Shown here piece by piece: positions 45,347 through 53,643 of a DNA stretch of 64,000 nucleotides. Every line of letters begins with the position of its first letter. Positions within the stretch are counted from its first letter, which is position 1. This stretch comes from Streptomyces qaidamensis (lineage in GTDB: Bacteria > Actinomycetota > Actinomycetes > Streptomycetales > Streptomycetaceae). The notes beneath the pieces were generated by a model. That model was not told where the DNA came from. It saw only the letters and a list, made by a program, of their open reading frames with translations, and did no database searches. A program made the position numbers and the translations under genes. The DNA lies in contig NZ_CP015098.1 of the NCBI RefSeq assembly GCF_001611795.1, forward strand, positions 3,472,001 to 3,536,000, read 5' to 3'.

Positions 45347-47665
45347 TCAGCCCCGTTCGGTGACCACCGCGGCCTGGGGGCGGATCGGGAGCCGGTTCAC
45401 GGGACGGCCCGTCGCTGCCCGCACGGCGGACGCGACGGCCGCCGGGGACGTCACCACCGGCACCGCGCTGACGGCCTTGGCCCCGAAGGGGGCGACCACG
45501 TCCCGTTCCTCCACCAAACGGACGATGCGGATGTCGGGCGCGTCGAGGGCGGTCGGGAGGGCGTAACCGGTCAGGTCGGGGTGGCGGACGATGCCGCGCG
45601 GCGTGCGGAGGTTCTCCGTGAGGGCGATGCCCACGCCCTGCGTCACGCCCGCCTCGATCCTGGCCGTCAGCTGGGCGGGGTTCAGGACCCGGCCCACGTC
45701 CTGGGCGACGGCCAGTTCGACGACCCGCACGGAACCGAGCTCGATGTCGACGTCCACCACCGCGCGGACCGCGCAGAAGGCCATGCCCACGAAGGCGTCG
45801 CCCTGCCCGGCCTCGTTCAGCGGCTCGGTCGGGTGCGGGCGGCACTGGGCGGTGGCCCACAGTTCCTTGCCGTCCAGCGCCTCGGTGACGGTCGTCGAGA
45901 GGACCCCGTCGTACGACGTGATCTTGCCGTCGGTGATCTGGAGCAGCTCCGTCGACATGCCGAACTTGTGGGCGAGCGGCTGGAGGAGCTGGGTCCGGAC
46001 CATCTTGGCCGCGCGCTCCACCGCCCCGCCCGACACCCAGGTGTGCCGGCCGCGGCAGCCCGCGCCGGCCGGGGGCTGGTCGGTGTCGACCGGCGCCACG
46101 TGCACCTCGTCGACGCCGAGTGTCTCCTGGACGATCTGCCGGGCCAGGGTCGTGAAGCCCTGGCCGGTCTCGACGGCCGCGCACAGGACCGTGGCGACGC
46201 CGTCGTGGACCTTCACAGTCGCCGTGGAGACCTCGTCCGCGCCCTCCGCGCCGAGCATGTGCACCATGCCCAGGCCGTAGCCGACGCCCCGGCGCACCGC
46301 GCCCGGTTCGCCCGCGCCCTCGGGGCCGCCGGGCAGCAGCCACTCGTCCTCGGGGGTGTCCTTGGGCAGCGGCGGCAACGGGAAGTCCCGTACGGCCTGG
46401 AGGAGTTCGGCGACCGGGGCCGGGCAGGTCACGGTCTGGCCGGTCGGCAGCACGTCGCCGGTGGCCAGAGCGTTGCGCAGCCGCACTTCCGCCGGGTCGA
46501 GGCCGAGCCTCTTGGCGATCTTGTCCATCTGCGCCTCGTAGGCGGCGCAGACCTGCATGGCGCCCTCGCCGCGTACGTGGCCGGACGGGGGGTTGTTGGT
46601 ACGGACGGCCCAGCCCTCGATGAAGGCGTTCGGGACGACGTAGGGGCCGCAGGCGAACGCGACGGCGGCGGCCAGGGCCTCGGAGGAGGTGTCGGCGTAG
46701 GCGCCCGCGTCGAGCAGGATCTGCGCCTCGACCTTGACGAGTCTGCCCTCGGCGTCGGCGTGGTGGCGGTAGCGCAGCAGGGTGGGGTGCCGGTGGACGT
46801 GGCCGAGGAAGGACTCCTCGCGCGTGGCGGTGAGTTTGACCGGGCAGCCGGTGCGCAGCGCGAGCAGGCCGAGGGGGAGCTGGAAGCCCTGGTCCTCGCG
46901 GTCGGCGGTGGCGCCGGGGACTCCGGTCACGACGACCTTGACGCGCTCGGGTTCCAGGCCGAACGCGGCGGCGGCCGCGTCGCGGTCGGCGTGCGGGTCG
47001 GTGGAGGCGAGGTACAGCTCCACCCCGCCGTCCGGGCGCGGTACGGCCAGGCCGGCCTCGGCTCCGATGGGCGCGGGGTCCTGGCGGCCGATGCGGTACA
47101 GCCCCTCGACGACGATCTCGCCGGCCGCCTCCGGGTCGCCGTGGCGCAGCGGGATGTGCCGGATCAGGTTGCCGTCGGGGTGCAACGGCTCCGCTTCGAA
47201 GGCCTGCTCCGGGTCGGTCACCGGGTCGAGCACCTCGTACTCGACGATGACGGCGGCGGCGGCCATGCGCGCGGTGTCCGGGTGGTCGGCGGCGACGGCG
47301 GCGATGGGCTCGCCGTGGTGGCGCACGACCTCGGAGGCGAAGACCGGGCGGTCGGCCGTGCCGCGGCCGTGCAGCGGTCTGCCGGGGACGTCCTCGTGGG
47401 TGACGACGGCGCGGACTCCGGGCATCTCGCGCGCGTGGGTGGTGTCGATCGACAGGATGCGGGCGTGCGGGTGCGGGGAGCGCAGCACGGCCGCCCACAG
47501 CAGGCCCTCGGCCCACAGGTCGGCGGCGTACGGAAAGGTGCCCTCCGTCTTGGCGCGGGCGTCGGCGGGCGGGAGCGAGGCGCCGATGCCGTGCGGAAGC
47601 GGTTCGGGGGCGGGGGCGGCCTCCGCGGCCTGTGCGGCCTGGGCGGTGGCTGCTTCGTTGCTCAC
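45347..47665 (-). CDS. Xanthine-dehydrogenase-like molybdenum subunit, altered active site
   Basis: Large molybdopterin-binding subunit of 772 residues of the XDH/aldehyde oxidase/CoxL family. Signature segments include AVLRSPHPHARIL, PSGHVRGEGAMQ and ETGQGFTTLARQI. The usual C-terminal GEP or GES motif whose Glu is catalytic is here KAVSAVPVVTSPAAVASAV: no Glu at that place. The GTG start overlaps the Fe-S subunit stop (GTGA). Gene order FAD, Fe-S, Mo subunit suggests one operon. Activity therefore uncertain. Confidence 0.87.
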   Translation of the reverse strand: MSNEAATAQAAQAAEAAPAPEPLPHGIGASLPPADARAKTEGTFPYAADLWAEGLLWAAVLRSPHPHARILSIDTTHAREMPGVRAVVTHEDVPGRPLHGRGTADRPVFASEVVRHHGEPIAAVAADHPDTARMAAAAVIVEYEVLDPVTDPEQAFEAEPLHPDGNLIRHIPLRHGDPEAAGEIVVEGLYRIGRQDPAPIGAEAGLAVPRPDGGVELYLASTDPHADRDAAAAAFGLEPERVKVVVTGVPGATADREDQGFQLPLGLLALRTGCPVKLTATREESFLGHVHRHPTLLRYRHHADAEGRLVKVEAQILLDAGAYADTSSEALAAAVAFACGPYVVPNAFIEGWAVRTNNPPSGHVRGEGAMQVCAAYEAQMDKIAKRLGLDPAEVRLRNALATGDVLPTGQTVTCPAPVAELLQAVRDFPLPPLPKDTPEDEWLLPGGPEGAGEPGAVRRGVGYGLGMVHMLGAEGADEVSTATVKVHDGVATVLCAAVETGQGFTTLARQIVQETLGVDEVHVAPVDTDQPPAGAGCRGRHTWVSGGAVERAAKMVRTQLLQPLAHKFGMSTELLQITDGKITSYDGVLSTTVTEALDGKELWATAQCRPHPTEPLNEAGQGDAFVGMAFCAVRAVVDVDIELGSVRVVELAVAQDVGRVLNPAQLTARIEAGVTQGVGIALTENLRTPRGIVRHPDLTGYALPTALDAPDIRIVRLVEERDVVAPFGAKAVSAVPVVTSPAAVASAVRAATGRPVNRLPIRPQAAVVTERG

Positions 47666-49992
47666 GCGGGGCCTCCGTCCTGGCCGTAGGGCTGGTCATG
47701 CGGTTCTGGGGAGTGCGGTTCCGGGGTGTGCGGTTCCGGGGGGGCTCCGAAGGCCGACGCGTTCACGCCACCGGCGCCCGGGCCCGCCTGGTGCGGGATG
47801 CGGGCCTCGTCGGTGTCGCCGTCGGCGGGCCCGGAGTGGGCCTCGCGTTCGGCGACGACCTCCTTGACGGCGTCCACCACGCCCCGGTAGCCGGAGCAGC
47901 GGCACAGGTTGCCGCACAGCGCCTGGCGGGTCTCCAGCTCGGTGGGCGCCGGGTTGCCTTCCAAGAGGTCGTGCACGGTCATCGCCATGCCGGGGACGCA
48001 GAAGCCGCACTGCACGGCGCCGCAGCGCGCGAGCGCCCGCTGCACGTCCGACGGCTGCCCGTCCTCGGCCAGGCCCTCGACGGTACGGACCTCACTGCCG
48101 GCGGCGGTCACGGCCGGGACCAGGCAGGACGCCACGAGCCGTCCGTCGACCTGGACGTTGCACGCGCCGCATTCGCCCTGCGAGCAGCCGTCCTTGGCGC
48201 CCGCGAGTCCGAGCCGCTCACGCAGCACGTACAGCAGGGACTCGCCGATCCATGCGTCGGCGACAGGGCGTTCGGTGCCGTTGACGCGCAGGACGTAGGA
48301 GGCGAGGGGGTGTTCCTCCTGGGGCGCGGCCGGGGGTACGTCGTGAGGGGCGGCACCGGCTGGCTCGGGCACCGTCTCCGCCGCCCGGGTCTCGTCAGGG
48401 GCCGGGTCGTCCTGGTTCTCGCCGTCGGCGGCTTCCGGGCCGCCGGTGTCGGCATCGGCGTCCGCGAAGGCCGGGAGGGGCCCGGCAGCGGGCTCGGAGG
48501 GGCCGTCGGCGGCCTCTGTGGCCCCGGAGGCGTCCTCGGCGCCCTCTGAGACCTCACCGGAGCCGGGAGCGGGCTGTGAGGCTTCCTGGGCGTCCTGCGG
48601 GGGCGCGGCGGCTTCCGGGTGTGCCTCGGGCCCGGGCTCCCCGGGGAACTCACCGGGGGCCTCGGGGTACGGCTGCCCGAACGCGTGGCCGTCGGGGGCG
48701 GGCACCTCCGGTCCGTGCTCGGGGAAGTCGGAGGGCTCGAATCCGTGGTCGGTCTCGTGGCCGGCCTCGTGGCCGGTCCCGTGGCCGGTCCCGAGGTCGG
48801 CGAAACGGGACGGCTCCGCCATGTGGCCGGCCGCCGCCCCGGGCTCCTCCGGCGCGTACTCCGACGGCCGAGGCGCGTGATCCGTGCCGGGCGCCTCCGG
48901 CGCGTGGCCGGCGATCGCGGACGGCTCCGGCGCATGGCCGAACTCGCCGGGCTGGTGCGCGGGGCCGCTGTCCTCGTGGGCTCCCGGCGCGTGGGCGTCC
49001 TGCGCGTGGGCGTCCTGCGCGTGGGCGTCCTGCGGGTGTCCGGGTCCGGCCTCAGCCGGGCCCGCCTCCCGCCGCAGGGCCTCGGCGGGCTGCTGCTCCG
49101 GTGCGTATCCGAAGGCCGGTCCGGCGTCGCCCTGCTGCCCGTGGCCGGGGCCCTGCTCCTGGTCGTGGCCCGGCTCGCGGCCGAGGTCCGGCCTGTGCCC
49201 GTGGCCCCGCTCGTCACCGTGCTCGTGGGGGTAGCCCGGGTGGGCCTCCTCCGGCCCGGCCGGGTCCTGCGGGTCCTGCCCCCACGGCCGGCCCGCGGCC
49301 TGGGTGGCCCAGGGTGCGGGCGCTCCGCCGGGCAGCGTGGCCGGCGGGGTGCCGCCCCACTGCTCGACCAGCGAGGACGTGGTGAACTCGCCCGACTCGT
49401 CCGGAAGGTCGCCCCCGGCGACGGGGATGGACCACTGCCCGGTCACGTCATGGCCGGGCACGGCCCCCGCCGCCGCGGTCTCCTCGAAGTTCCACTGCCC
49501 GGTCGCCCCGGGGTTGTACGTGAACCGGTCGTCGCCGCCGTGCTGCGGCGCCGTCGCGTCGGAGCCGTAGGGCGTCCCGTGGCCGTACGGCGCGTCGGAG
49601 CCGTACGACTGCTCGGGCACGTCGGAGCCGTACGACTGCTCGGGCACGTCGTGGCCCTGCTGCTGGTGCGCGCCGTGCTCGTGTCCGTGCTGCGGGTGCC
49701 CGGCGTTCGGGTCGTGCCACTGCGCCCCGTCGACCGGCGCGCCCGGCACGGGCCACGTGCCGGTGGCCGCCGGGTCGGTGCCGGCCGCCGAGGCGGGGTT
49801 GACCGTTATCTGCGGCGGTACGTAGCCGTGGCCGGGCGCGGCCAGGGGGCTGTCGGCGGCCAGCAGGGCGTCGACGCCCCCCTCGGGGAGTTCGACGAAG
49901 GCCGTGGCGCCGTCGTCGTACTCACCCTGGGGCAGCGGGTCCCAGCGGCTGCCGCCCCGGGGCGTGCCCTCTCCGTGCTGGTCGTCGGTCAC
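47662..49992 (-). CDS. Fe-S subunit of XDH-like complex with 560-residue N-terminal extension
   Basis: Protein of 776 residues; the C-terminal 216 carry two [2Fe-2S] domains (DGCSQGECGACNV, then CGAVQCGFCVPGM and LCGNLCRCSGYRG), normal for CoxS-type subunits. The N-terminal 560 residues are Gly/His/Glu/Pro-rich and low complexity, with short repeats: DAHAQ (15-bp units near 48991-49030) and QSYGSDVPE (27-bp units near 49583-49650). Usual length is about 160-220 residues. GTG 49992 follows GGGGAGGG and overlaps the FAD gene stop. The extension is probably disordered. Confidence 0.87.
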   Translation of the reverse strand: MTDDQHGEGTPRGGSRWDPLPQGEYDDGATAFVELPEGGVDALLAADSPLAAPGHGYVPPQITVNPASAAGTDPAATGTWPVPGAPVDGAQWHDPNAGHPQHGHEHGAHQQQGHDVPEQSYGSDVPEQSYGSDAPYGHGTPYGSDATAPQHGGDDRFTYNPGATGQWNFEETAAAGAVPGHDVTGQWSIPVAGGDLPDESGEFTTSSLVEQWGGTPPATLPGGAPAPWATQAAGRPWGQDPQDPAGPEEAHPGYPHEHGDERGHGHRPDLGREPGHDQEQGPGHGQQGDAGPAFGYAPEQQPAEALRREAGPAEAGPGHPQDAHAQDAHAQDAHAPGAHEDSGPAHQPGEFGHAPEPSAIAGHAPEAPGTDHAPRPSEYAPEEPGAAAGHMAEPSRFADLGTGHGTGHEAGHETDHGFEPSDFPEHGPEVPAPDGHAFGQPYPEAPGEFPGEPGPEAHPEAAAPPQDAQEASQPAPGSGEVSEGAEDASGATEAADGPSEPAAGPLPAFADADADTGGPEAADGENQDDPAPDETRAAETVPEPAGAAPHDVPPAAPQEEHPLASYVLRVNGTERPVADAWIGESLLYVLRERLGLAGAKDGCSQGECGACNVQVDGRLVASCLVPAVTAAGSEVRTVEGLAEDGQPSDVQRALARCGAVQCGFCVPGMAMTVHDLLEGNPAPTELETRQALCGNLCRCSGYRGVVDAVKEVVAEREAHSGPADGDTDEARIPHQAGPGAGGVNASAFGAPPEPHTPEPHSPEPHDQPYGQDGGPA

Positions 49993-50882
49993 GACAGTGC
50001 CCTCCCCAGTGCTCGTCGGGCCAGCGCGGCGACGGTGCGCCGCAGGTGCAGTACGGCGGGCGGAAGCTGCGCGACCGAGCCGTCCTCGGCCGGCGCCGCG
50101 TCGGGGATGCAGGCCGCGGCGACGTACTCCCCGAAGGCGCTCAGCGCCTCCGGGACGAGCGCCCGGTTGTTGTCCCAGTCGATGAGTCCGGCGACCCACT
50201 GCTCGGCCTCCAGGGGCCGCAGCGCCATCGGCGCTATGGCGCCCACCGCGCAGCGCACACCCCGGCGCGCGGGGTCCAGGACCAGGGCCACGGACGCCAC
50301 CGCCCGCCCCGGGCCGGTCCGGCCGGTCGCCTTCAGGAAGACCTGGGGGGCGTGCAGCAGCGGCACGCGCACGTAGCCGATGAGTTCGCCGGCGCGCAGC
50401 ATGTCCATCCCGGCCAGCAGGTGCGAGACCGGGATCTCCCGGCGGGCTCCGCCCGGGCCCGCGATGATCAGGGTCGCCTCCAGGGCCGCCAGCACCGGCA
50501 GCGCGTCCCCGGTGGGGGCGGCGGAGGCGATGTTGCCGCCCAGGGTGCCCGCGTTGCGGATGTGCGGCGGGCCCGCGGCGCGCGCGGCGGCGGCGAGCGC
50601 CGGGATCAGGGCCGCGAAGTCGGGGCGGCCCATGCGCGCGTGCGTGAGGCCCGCGCCGAGCAGCGCGTGACCGTCCAGGTACTGCCAGCCGCGGATCTCG
50701 CTGATCCGGCCCAGTCCCACCAGCGCGGCGGGCCTGAGCTGCCCGGAGTTGACGGCGGCCATGAGGTCGGTGCCGCCCGCGACGGGCACGGCGGCGGGCA
50801 CGGCGGTCAGCGCCGCTACGGCCTCGTCCAGCGTCGTGGGCAGCGTGACGGCCTGCCCCGCCTGCGGTGCGTGCGTGGTCAA
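49989..50882 (-). CDS. FAD subunit of XDH-like complex
   Basis: CoxM/XDH medium subunit of 297 residues binding FAD: PVAGGTDLMAAVNSGQLRP and GTLGGNIASAAPTGDALPVL are the two FAD loops, followed by a C-terminal CO-dehydrogenase-like domain. Starts probably at TTG 50882 with AAGGGG upstream; GTG 50909 is an alternative. First gene of the three-gene unit. Confidence 0.88.
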   Translation of the reverse strand: MTTHAPQAGQAVTLPTTLDEAVAALTAVPAAVPVAGGTDLMAAVNSGQLRPAALVGLGRISEIRGWQYLDGHALLGAGLTHARMGRPDFAALIPALAAAARAAGPPHIRNAGTLGGNIASAAPTGDALPVLAALEATLIIAGPGGARREIPVSHLLAGMDMLRAGELIGYVRVPLLHAPQVFLKATGRTGPGRAVASVALVLDPARRGVRCAVGAIAPMALRPLEAEQWVAGLIDWDNNRALVPEALSAFGEYVAAACIPDAAPAEDGSVAQLPPAVLHLRRTVAALARRALGRALS

Positions 50883-51173
50883 ACCGGCTGCCCCTTCCCG
50901 CTGCCCCACCTGGTCCCACCTGTGCTGCCGTACGGTACGTGCTGACAGGGCGGACGTGGCAACTCTGGCACATCTTGGCGAGAGCCGAAGACACGGGTCC
51001 GCTAGGAGGCATTCGCCCACCTCACCGGCGAGATGGTCCGTTTTCGTACAGGTTCACCAGTGCATGCCGATTGGCACTTTCGGTGACCCTTGTGCGCTTT
51101 TTCCGCGGCGTGTTCGAGCTGTTCGGTCGCGACGGGCGGCAGAACCGGTCGCCGGGCGTCGCGACCGCCGGCC
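50883..51173. other. Intergenic region upstream of XDH-like operon
   Basis: About 290 bases between two minus-strand genes, hexosaminidase downstream and the FAD subunit upstream. Contains the XDH-like promoter region near CCGTACGGTACG (50928-50939) and no gene or clear operator. Confidence 0.45.
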
Positions 51174-52796
51174 CTACCGGCTGGGCGGTGGGCCGTCGAT
51201 CGGGCGGCCCAGCACCCCGGGGCGCTGCTGCCAGGGCAGCGGGCCCGTCGGGGGCCGGTAGGCCACGCCCAGGGCGTCCAGCCGCCGGTAGTGGGCGGCC
51301 ATCCGGCGTTCGAAGTCGGCGAAGTCCCGTGCCGCCGGGGCCGGCAGGGCGCTCCAGGCGACCTCCGCGAAGGCCGCGAGGCGGGGGAAGGCCTGATAGT
51401 CCACGCGCGCGTGGTCCTCCATCACCTCGGTCCACAGGTTGGCCTGGGTGCCCAGCACGTGCCGGGCCTCCTCGGGCGTCAACTCCGGTGGAACGGGCTC
51501 GAACCGGTAGACGTCCCCTAGGGTGCGCACCCACCCGATCGGTACCGGCTCCTCGGGGCCCGGGTCCTGACGGTGGTCCAGGTACACCTGCTGTTCGGGG
51601 CACATGACGACGTCGTGGCCCGCCCGGGCGGCGGCGATGCCCCCGGCGTAGCCCCGCCAGGAGGACACGGCGGCGCCCTCGGCCAGCCCGCCCTCCAGGA
51701 TCTCGTCCCAGCCGATCAGCCGGCGGCCGCGCTCGGCGAGCCAGGTGTCGAAGTGCCCGATGAACCAGGACTGGAGCCCGTCCTCGTCCGCGAGCCCGAG
51801 TTCCCTGATGCGCGCCTGGGCCGCCCCCGAGCGCCGCCACTGGTCCTTGGGGCATTCGTCGCCGCCCACGTGGACGAACTCCGAGGGGAACAGCGCGAGT
51901 ACTTCCTCGAAGACGCCCTCGTAGAAGCGCAGGGTGTTGTCAGTGGGGGCGAGTACGTTCGGGTTGATTCCCCAGGTGTCCCAGACGGAGAGGGAGGTCG
52001 TGTCGATGACGTCGGTGTTGCCGAGTTCCGGGTACGCGGCGATGGCGGCCTGCGAGTGGCCCGGTACGTCGATTTCGGGGACGACGGTGATATGCCGCTC
52101 GGCGGCGTAGGCGACGATCTCCCGGATGTCGTCCTGGGTGTAGTAGCCGCCGTGCGGCTTGTCCTCCCACAAGGGCGAGGCCCGATGGCCGGTTTTGGTC
52201 CGGGCGCGCCAGGAGCCGGTCTCCGTCAGCCGCGGATGCCGCTCGATCTCGATGCGCCAGCCCTGGTCGTCCGTCAGGTGGAAGTGGAAGACGTTGAGTT
52301 TGTGCGCCGCCATCAGATCGAGGTAACGCAGGACGCCTTCCTTGGGCATGAAGTGCCGGGCGACGTCGAGCATCAGGCCGCGCCAGCGGAACCGGGGGCC
52401 GTCCTCGATCGTCAGGTACGGCACGGTCCAGGCGCGGTCGCGGCCCAGCGGGGCCCTGCGGTACGCGTCGGGGCCGAGGAGCTGCCGCAGGGTCTGGGCG
52501 CCCCAGAAGACACCGGCCGCGCCGCCGCCCTCGACGAGGACGCCGTTGCCGTCGCTGAGGAGGCGGTACTCCTCGGGGCCGAGCCCGGGGCCGAGTCGCA
52601 GCCCGATGCCGCCCTCGGTGTCGTCGGGCTCCCGCGCCTCGCACAGCGGCAGGCCGGTTGCCTGCCGCAGGGTGGCGCTCAGCCAGTGGCCGACGCCTTC
52701 CGTCCCGGTGCCGGCGTGGAGCCGGGAGTGGCGCGTCAGCCGCACCTCGCCGGAACCGGCTACGGCACTGCGGGGCGCCGGAATCAGTTCGGTCAC
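51174..52796 (-). CDS. GH20 beta-N-acetylhexosaminidase
   Basis: Glycoside hydrolase of 540 residues that releases GlcNAc from chitooligosaccharides by substrate-assisted catalysis. Catalytic pair Asp313-Glu314 in HVGGDECPKDQW; N-terminal GH20b-like domain (LTRHSRLHAGTGT) and catalytic barrel (RWRGLMLDVARHFMP). No signal peptide, so it acts in the cytoplasm on oligosaccharides imported by the upstream ABC transporter. GTG start, one base after the permease stop region. Confidence 0.94.
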   Translation of the reverse strand: MTELIPAPRSAVAGSGEVRLTRHSRLHAGTGTEGVGHWLSATLRQATGLPLCEAREPDDTEGGIGLRLGPGLGPEEYRLLSDGNGVLVEGGGAAGVFWGAQTLRQLLGPDAYRRAPLGRDRAWTVPYLTIEDGPRFRWRGLMLDVARHFMPKEGVLRYLDLMAAHKLNVFHFHLTDDQGWRIEIERHPRLTETGSWRARTKTGHRASPLWEDKPHGGYYTQDDIREIVAYAAERHITVVPEIDVPGHSQAAIAAYPELGNTDVIDTTSLSVWDTWGINPNVLAPTDNTLRFYEGVFEEVLALFPSEFVHVGGDECPKDQWRRSGAAQARIRELGLADEDGLQSWFIGHFDTWLAERGRRLIGWDEILEGGLAEGAAVSSWRGYAGGIAAARAGHDVVMCPEQQVYLDHRQDPGPEEPVPIGWVRTLGDVYRFEPVPPELTPEEARHVLGTQANLWTEVMEDHARVDYQAFPRLAAFAEVAWSALPAPAARDFADFERRMAAHYRRLDALGVAYRPPTGPLPWQQRPGVLGRPIDGPPPSR

Positions 52797-52797
52797 G

Positions 52798-53643
52798 TCA
52801 GTCCTTCACCGCTCCGCCCAGTCCGGAGACCAGACGGCGCTGTACGAGTACGAAGAAGACCAGGACCGGGATCGTCATCACCGTGGAGGCGGCCATGACC
52901 CCGCCCCAGTCCGGGTCGTCGGGCTTGTAGAAGACGAGCAGGGCCATCGGCAGCGTCGACTGCGAGGTGTCGCTGATGATGAACGACTTGGCGAACAGGA
53001 AGTCGTTCCAGGCGGAGATGAACGAAAACACGCTGGTGGCCACGAGACCCGGCAGCACGAGCGGGAAAAGGATCTGCCAGAGGAATCGCGCCCTGCTCGC
53101 CCCGTCGATGTACGCGGCCTCCTCCAGGGCCTCCGGAACGGCTTTCACGAACCCCCGGAGCATCCAGATCGCGAAGGGCAGTGAGAAGGCGATGTGGGGC
53201 AGGATCAGCGAACCCAGCGTGTTCAGCTGACCGGCGTCCCGCATGAGGAAGAACAAGGGGATCGTCAGCGCTTCGACGGGCACCATCTGGGCCACCAGGA
53301 ACATGATCAGAAGGGTGGTCCGGAGGCGGAAGCGGAATCGTGTGACGGCGGTCGCGGCGAGAAACGCGATGAGGGCGGAGGCGATCACGACACAGCCCGC
53401 GACGAGAAGGCTGTTGAGGAAGTAGCGGCCGAATTCCTGCTGCCCGAAGACGCGTCGGAAGGAATCAAGGGAGGGCGCGAGCGTCCACGGCCTGGGCTGG
53501 CTCGACTCGATCTCCCCGGCCGGTTTGAAGGCGCTGAGCACCATCCAGTACAGGGGGAAGGCGACGACGACCGCGATCAGCAGGGCGGAGGCCTCGGCGG
53601 CAAGCCGGCCCGGGCGGCGCACACGGGCGCGGAGCAGACTCAC
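52798..53643 (-). CDS. Sugar ABC permease, MalG type
   Basis: Permease of 281 residues, six helices, with the EAA loop EALEEAAYIDGASRARFLWQ. Pairs with the MalF-type permease just upstream (stop and start overlap by TGA/GTG). Family importers carry oligosaccharides; context with hexosaminidase suggests chitooligosaccharides or GlcNAc oligomers. No ATPase gene is in the operon; MsiK-like shared ATPase is likely in Streptomyces. Confidence 0.92.
   Translation of the reverse strand: MSLLRARVRRPGRLAAEASALLIAVVVAFPLYWMVLSAFKPAGEIESSQPRPWTLAPSLDSFRRVFGQQEFGRYFLNSLLVAGCVVIASALIAFLAATAVTRFRFRLRTTLLIMFLVAQMVPVEALTIPLFFLMRDAGQLNTLGSLILPHIAFSLPFAIWMLRGFVKAVPEALEEAAYIDGASRARFLWQILFPLVLPGLVATSVFSFISAWNDFLFAKSFIISDTSQSTLPMALLVFYKPDDPDWGGVMAASTVMTIPVLVFFVLVQRRLVSGLGGAVKD

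Noticed and set aside
45143..47689. Plus-strand frame of 848 codons over the XDH-like subunit
   Set aside because: Shadow; Arg/Gly/Val-rich with no motif, while the minus strand shows XDH-family segments.
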